The notes under the pieces: generated by a model
Seen by the model: only the letters and a program-made list of their open reading frames with translations
Databases searched by the model: none
Told to the model about the DNA's origin: nothing
Position numbers and translations under genes: made by a program
From: an uncultured Oscillibacter sp.
GTDB taxonomy: Bacteria > Bacillota > Clostridia > Oscillospirales > Oscillospiraceae
Direction of reading: 5' to 3'
NCBI RefSeq assembly: GCF_947654275.1
Contig: NZ_CANTJS010000010.1
Location: 1 to 64,000, forward strand
Length of the DNA stretch: 64,000 nt
Part shown: one piece after another, positions 61,859 to 64,000 of the stretch
Numbering within the stretch: the first letter of the stretch is position 1
Layout of the letters: the number at the start of each line of letters is the position of its first letter

Positions 61859-62311
61859 GAGAATCATCCCTTCATAAAAATGTACTGTACAAGCGCCGGT
61901 TCTGCACGCAATTGGCAGTTGGCATACCTGACGCGGCGTCAGCGCGCGGATGCCTCCGGCTTCTTGGCGGAGGTTTCCGCCCCTTCCGTAAAACAGAGAG
62001 AGGGGAACGACAGGATGAGCGCGCTCCGACTCGTCTGGCGCCGGCAAAAAAGATGCAGCCCTCAACCCGCATCCCCCGTCCCTCTCGGACCCGAATCCAG
62101 CGGAGCAAATTGGGACCGAAGGCGAAGAAATTCCCAACATAGCGCAGTTTTCCACCCAAAGGCGGGAAACGAAGCGGTGTTGGGAATTTCTGAGCTGTGT
62201 TTCGTTGACAAAAAAGATGCTCTTGAAATGTGCTACATTACCCCAACATCCTTTTTTATCAAATAGGGTATTATTCTACCTGCTCAAAGAATTGTATCCT
62301 GCAGGCATTTC
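61859..62311. other. Intergenic stretch with a long hairpin at the island boundary
   Basis: No convincing gene. A perfect 14-bp inverted repeat, AGAAATTCCCAACA at 62126-62139 and TGTTGGGAATTTCT at 62178-62191, encloses a shorter TTTCC/GGAAA stem. GC content falls sharply just after it. Confidence 0.55.
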
Positions 62312-63352
62312 TCAAAAATCATATGGGTCATCTACTGCAGCATCTGTATATGGGTATTCGTAGCCAGTTTGTGCTTCAATTACCTTAATCGCAGTATTAG
62401 CAGTTCTGGAAAAGGTATCATTTAACCCATTGCGAATGGCTGTATGAAAGTCTTTATACATAGAATGAACTAATGCTTCAAATTCAGGGTTATTACCTTC
62501 TTGATTTTCAGAAAATATTTTAGAGGCTTTACTTAAAGCTAAAAGCAGAAAAGCATAACTGCTATTAATATCTGGTTGTGGATTAAATGTATTAATACAG
62601 CACTTCTGTAAATTCTCAATCGATTTTTGGTATTCTCCTTTATCAAACATGATATCAGCCAAGCGCAACGCACACTTAGGTGCAACTCTCACTTGCTCTA
62701 ATCCAATTTGTAGAACGTCCCCCTCAGTTAATTCTTCCTCGCCTTCGCCATAAAATACACTTAATATATTTGCTTTTTTAAAATAAGCTTGATCCGACTT
62801 CTCCTTCTCAATAAATTGATCTGCCAAGACGAGAGCTTGGTGTTTCAATTTATATTGTTCTTCATCTGTTTCAATATGGTTTATTTTTTCTATCAAATAG
62901 TCTATTGAAAAAGAAAATGCTCTCCAATTCCATCTACTTTTTGAGATTTGAGAAAGAGTGAGATATGGCTCATCGCAAAGATGATATTGTCCACTAGAAA
63001 TGCCATACCGAATCAAATCCGCTAGCATATCAATTGAAAATGGTATGCGCTGCAACCCACACTGTAGAATCATACAAGCACAATCAAAAATGTTTTGTCT
63101 CGCATAACTAACCGCAACATTATGATAGTCATCTGCTGTACCTAGAATCTGTAAATCACTATTATTAAATAGTCTTGAAATATCTCGTAATTTTTTCCTA
63201 GGACTATTTAAATAATCAACATCCCCAAATTCCTCATCCTCTGAATCTAAACCACAGATTAGGTCATTTACTACCGTTTCAACGTCAGATAAATTTACTA
63301 GCTTTTCTTCTGAAGCTATTTGTATTAATTCTTCGTATTGGATTTTTCTCAT
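62312..63352 (-). CDS. Unknown 346-residue helical-repeat protein
   Basis: An acidic, helix-rich protein in DNA far more AT-rich than the rest of the window. Repeated patterns such as DYHNVAVSYARQNIFDCACM and LADIMFDKGEYQKSIENLQK look like TPR/Sel1-type helical pairs. No catalytic motif, signal peptide or membrane segment. It starts 6 bases after the coupling-ATPase gene, so the two are one operon. An adaptor or effector of that ATPase is the best guess. Confidence 0.6.
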   Translation of the reverse strand: MRKIQYEELIQIASEEKLVNLSDVETVVNDLICGLDSEDEEFGDVDYLNSPRKKLRDISRLFNNSDLQILGTADDYHNVAVSYARQNIFDCACMILQCGLQRIPFSIDMLADLIRYGISSGQYHLCDEPYLTLSQISKSRWNWRAFSFSIDYLIEKINHIETDEEQYKLKHQALVLADQFIEKEKSDQAYFKKANILSVFYGEGEEELTEGDVLQIGLEQVRVAPKCALRLADIMFDKGEYQKSIENLQKCCINTFNPQPDINSSYAFLLLALSKASKIFSENQEGNNPEFEALVHSMYKDFHTAIRNGLNDTFSRTANTAIKVIEAQTGYEYPYTDAAVDDPYDF

Positions 63353-63358
63353 ATATAA

Positions 63359-64000
63359 CTAGCCCCTTTCGTCCTCTGTGCCCTTGGAGATGCGAATTTC
63401 TTCACGCATCGTTTGATTCTTTTTTTGCATTTCTTCCTTTTCCAATTCAGCAATTTTACAATCAATTGATTTAAGCATTGAATCAATATCCACACCCTGT
63501 ATCAGATCAAGGGCTTGCCTTTTTTCAGGTGGTATATCGAATTCCAAAAGCTTTATTTTTTTCGCTCTCCTAGGGCAAACAGACCTTTGAACAAAGGCAT
63601 TATGATCATATTGCTCAATATCAGGCAACCTTGTTATGCATGGCTTCGCACGCCCACATAATAGCAATGCTTCTCCACTTTCCTTTTTTAGCCTCTGTAA
63701 TGCGGAAATGGATAAAACTGGCTTTTGTATATCCGATGAAGTTTTACCGCACATGGATGAGATTTCTTCTAAAAGCTGAATCTCTCGGCTTGTAAAGAAA
63801 ATCCAATTATTGCAATTTGTTTGGATTGTATCTGTTTCCTCTCCATATCGTTGGAGAAGTTGATGTTTACTTTGTATTACTAGTGTAAAACGAATATTCC
63901 TACTCCTTGCAGCGGTAATCATAGCAGGGAAATCCTGAATAGTTGGCAACGATGAAAATTCATCTAATACATAATTTAACCTATTAATGAGTGTACCTAC
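63359..64000 (-). CDS. VirD4/TraG-type coupling ATPase, C-terminal part (5' end outside window)
   Basis: The frame is open to the window edge. It contains the Walker B string YVLDEFSS, then PTIQDFPAMITAARSRNIRF, LVIQSKHQLLQRYGEE and QTNCNNWIFFTSRE, which is the classic end of the TraG/VirD4 ATPase domain, followed by a charged C-terminal tail (EKEEMQKKNQTMREE). These ATPases move DNA or protein substrates to type IV secretion channels. Whether a complete conjugation system follows cannot be seen. The gene is AT-rich and belongs to a mobile or defence island. Confidence 0.75.
   Translation of the reverse strand, partial: VGTLINRLNYVLDEFSSLPTIQDFPAMITAARSRNIRFTLVIQSKHQLLQRYGEETDTIQTNCNNWIFFTSREIQLLEEISSMCGKTSSDIQKPVLSISALQRLKKESGEALLLCGRAKPCITRLPDIEQYDHNAFVQRSVCPRRAKKIKLLEFDIPPEKRQALDLIQGVDIDSMLKSIDCKIAELEKEEMQKKNQTMREEIRISKGTEDERG

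Noticed and set aside
61859-62155. N-terminal extension of the 100-residue hypothetical protein
   Set aside because: Composition is low-complexity, no ribosome site fits the upstream ATG, and it overlaps the boundary inverted repeat.

Overview
The window reads as a high-GC anaerobic gut Firmicute, most likely Oscillospiraceae (Flavonifractor / Lawsonibacter / Intestinimonas-like). The basis is the gene content: a PTS sucrose operon with a LacI regulator, a DUF4317 protein, an ECF sigma factor paired with a DUF4179 anti-sigma protein, a B-type pyrK/pyrD pair, an iron-sulfur L-serine dehydratase, and strong GGAGG ribosome binding sites almost everywhere. Genus is inference. No rRNA, tRNA or CRISPR array was seen.

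Layout. 1-2.9 kb: C-terminal part of an acyl-CoA dehydrogenase / EtfA / rubredoxin fusion, a DUF1963 protein and a flavodiiron protein, together a plausible electron path to oxygen. 3.2-4.9 kb: a frameshifted PEP-mutase/isocitrate-lyase-family pseudogene and an esterase. 5-9.3 kb: a Crp/Fnr regulator facing a redox/sulfur operon (ferredoxin, polyferredoxin-like membrane protein, thioredoxin, two rhodanese-domain proteins). 9.3-18.1 kb: sucrose operon scrA-scrK-amylosucrase-MBL hydrolase-(ptsI relic)-scrB, with scrR upstream and two matching operators. 18.7-21.2 kb: PII-like regulator with a DUF1538 membrane protein. 21.3-29 kb: small proteins, an S-layer protein, then a cell-envelope block (FHA-FtsW/RodA, class B PBP, DUF368 lipid-carrier transporter). 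29.2-33.8 kb: a PLP enzyme, SUKH and Imm22 immunity-like orphans, and a decayed phage minor-capsid gene with a toxin-like tail plus partner, ending at a MITE. 34-40.8 kb: ECF sigma/anti-sigma, then a two-component system and an FtsX-type ABC exporter that share an identically spaced promoter box. 41-47 kb: sugar/polyol catabolic operon with a divergent AraC regulator. 47.1-51.8 kb: malic enzyme, an Ldh-family dehydrogenase, serine dehydratase and GDPD. 52.3-54.7 kb: a purO-type IMP cyclohydrolase, a lipoprotein, a second copy of the MITE and a metallopeptidase. 54.7-61.4 kb: pyrC-K-D-F-lipoprotein-E-B-I from one strong promoter. 61.5-64 kb: a sharply AT-rich island with an unknown repeat-like protein and the C-terminus of a VirD4/TraG-type coupling ATPase, cut by the window end.

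Several genes are visibly broken by single-base changes (3.2-4.1 kb, 32.6-33.4 kb, 48.3-48.6 kb), and the AraC regulator frame has no stop codon before its terminator. These could be real decay or sequence errors and need read-level checking.
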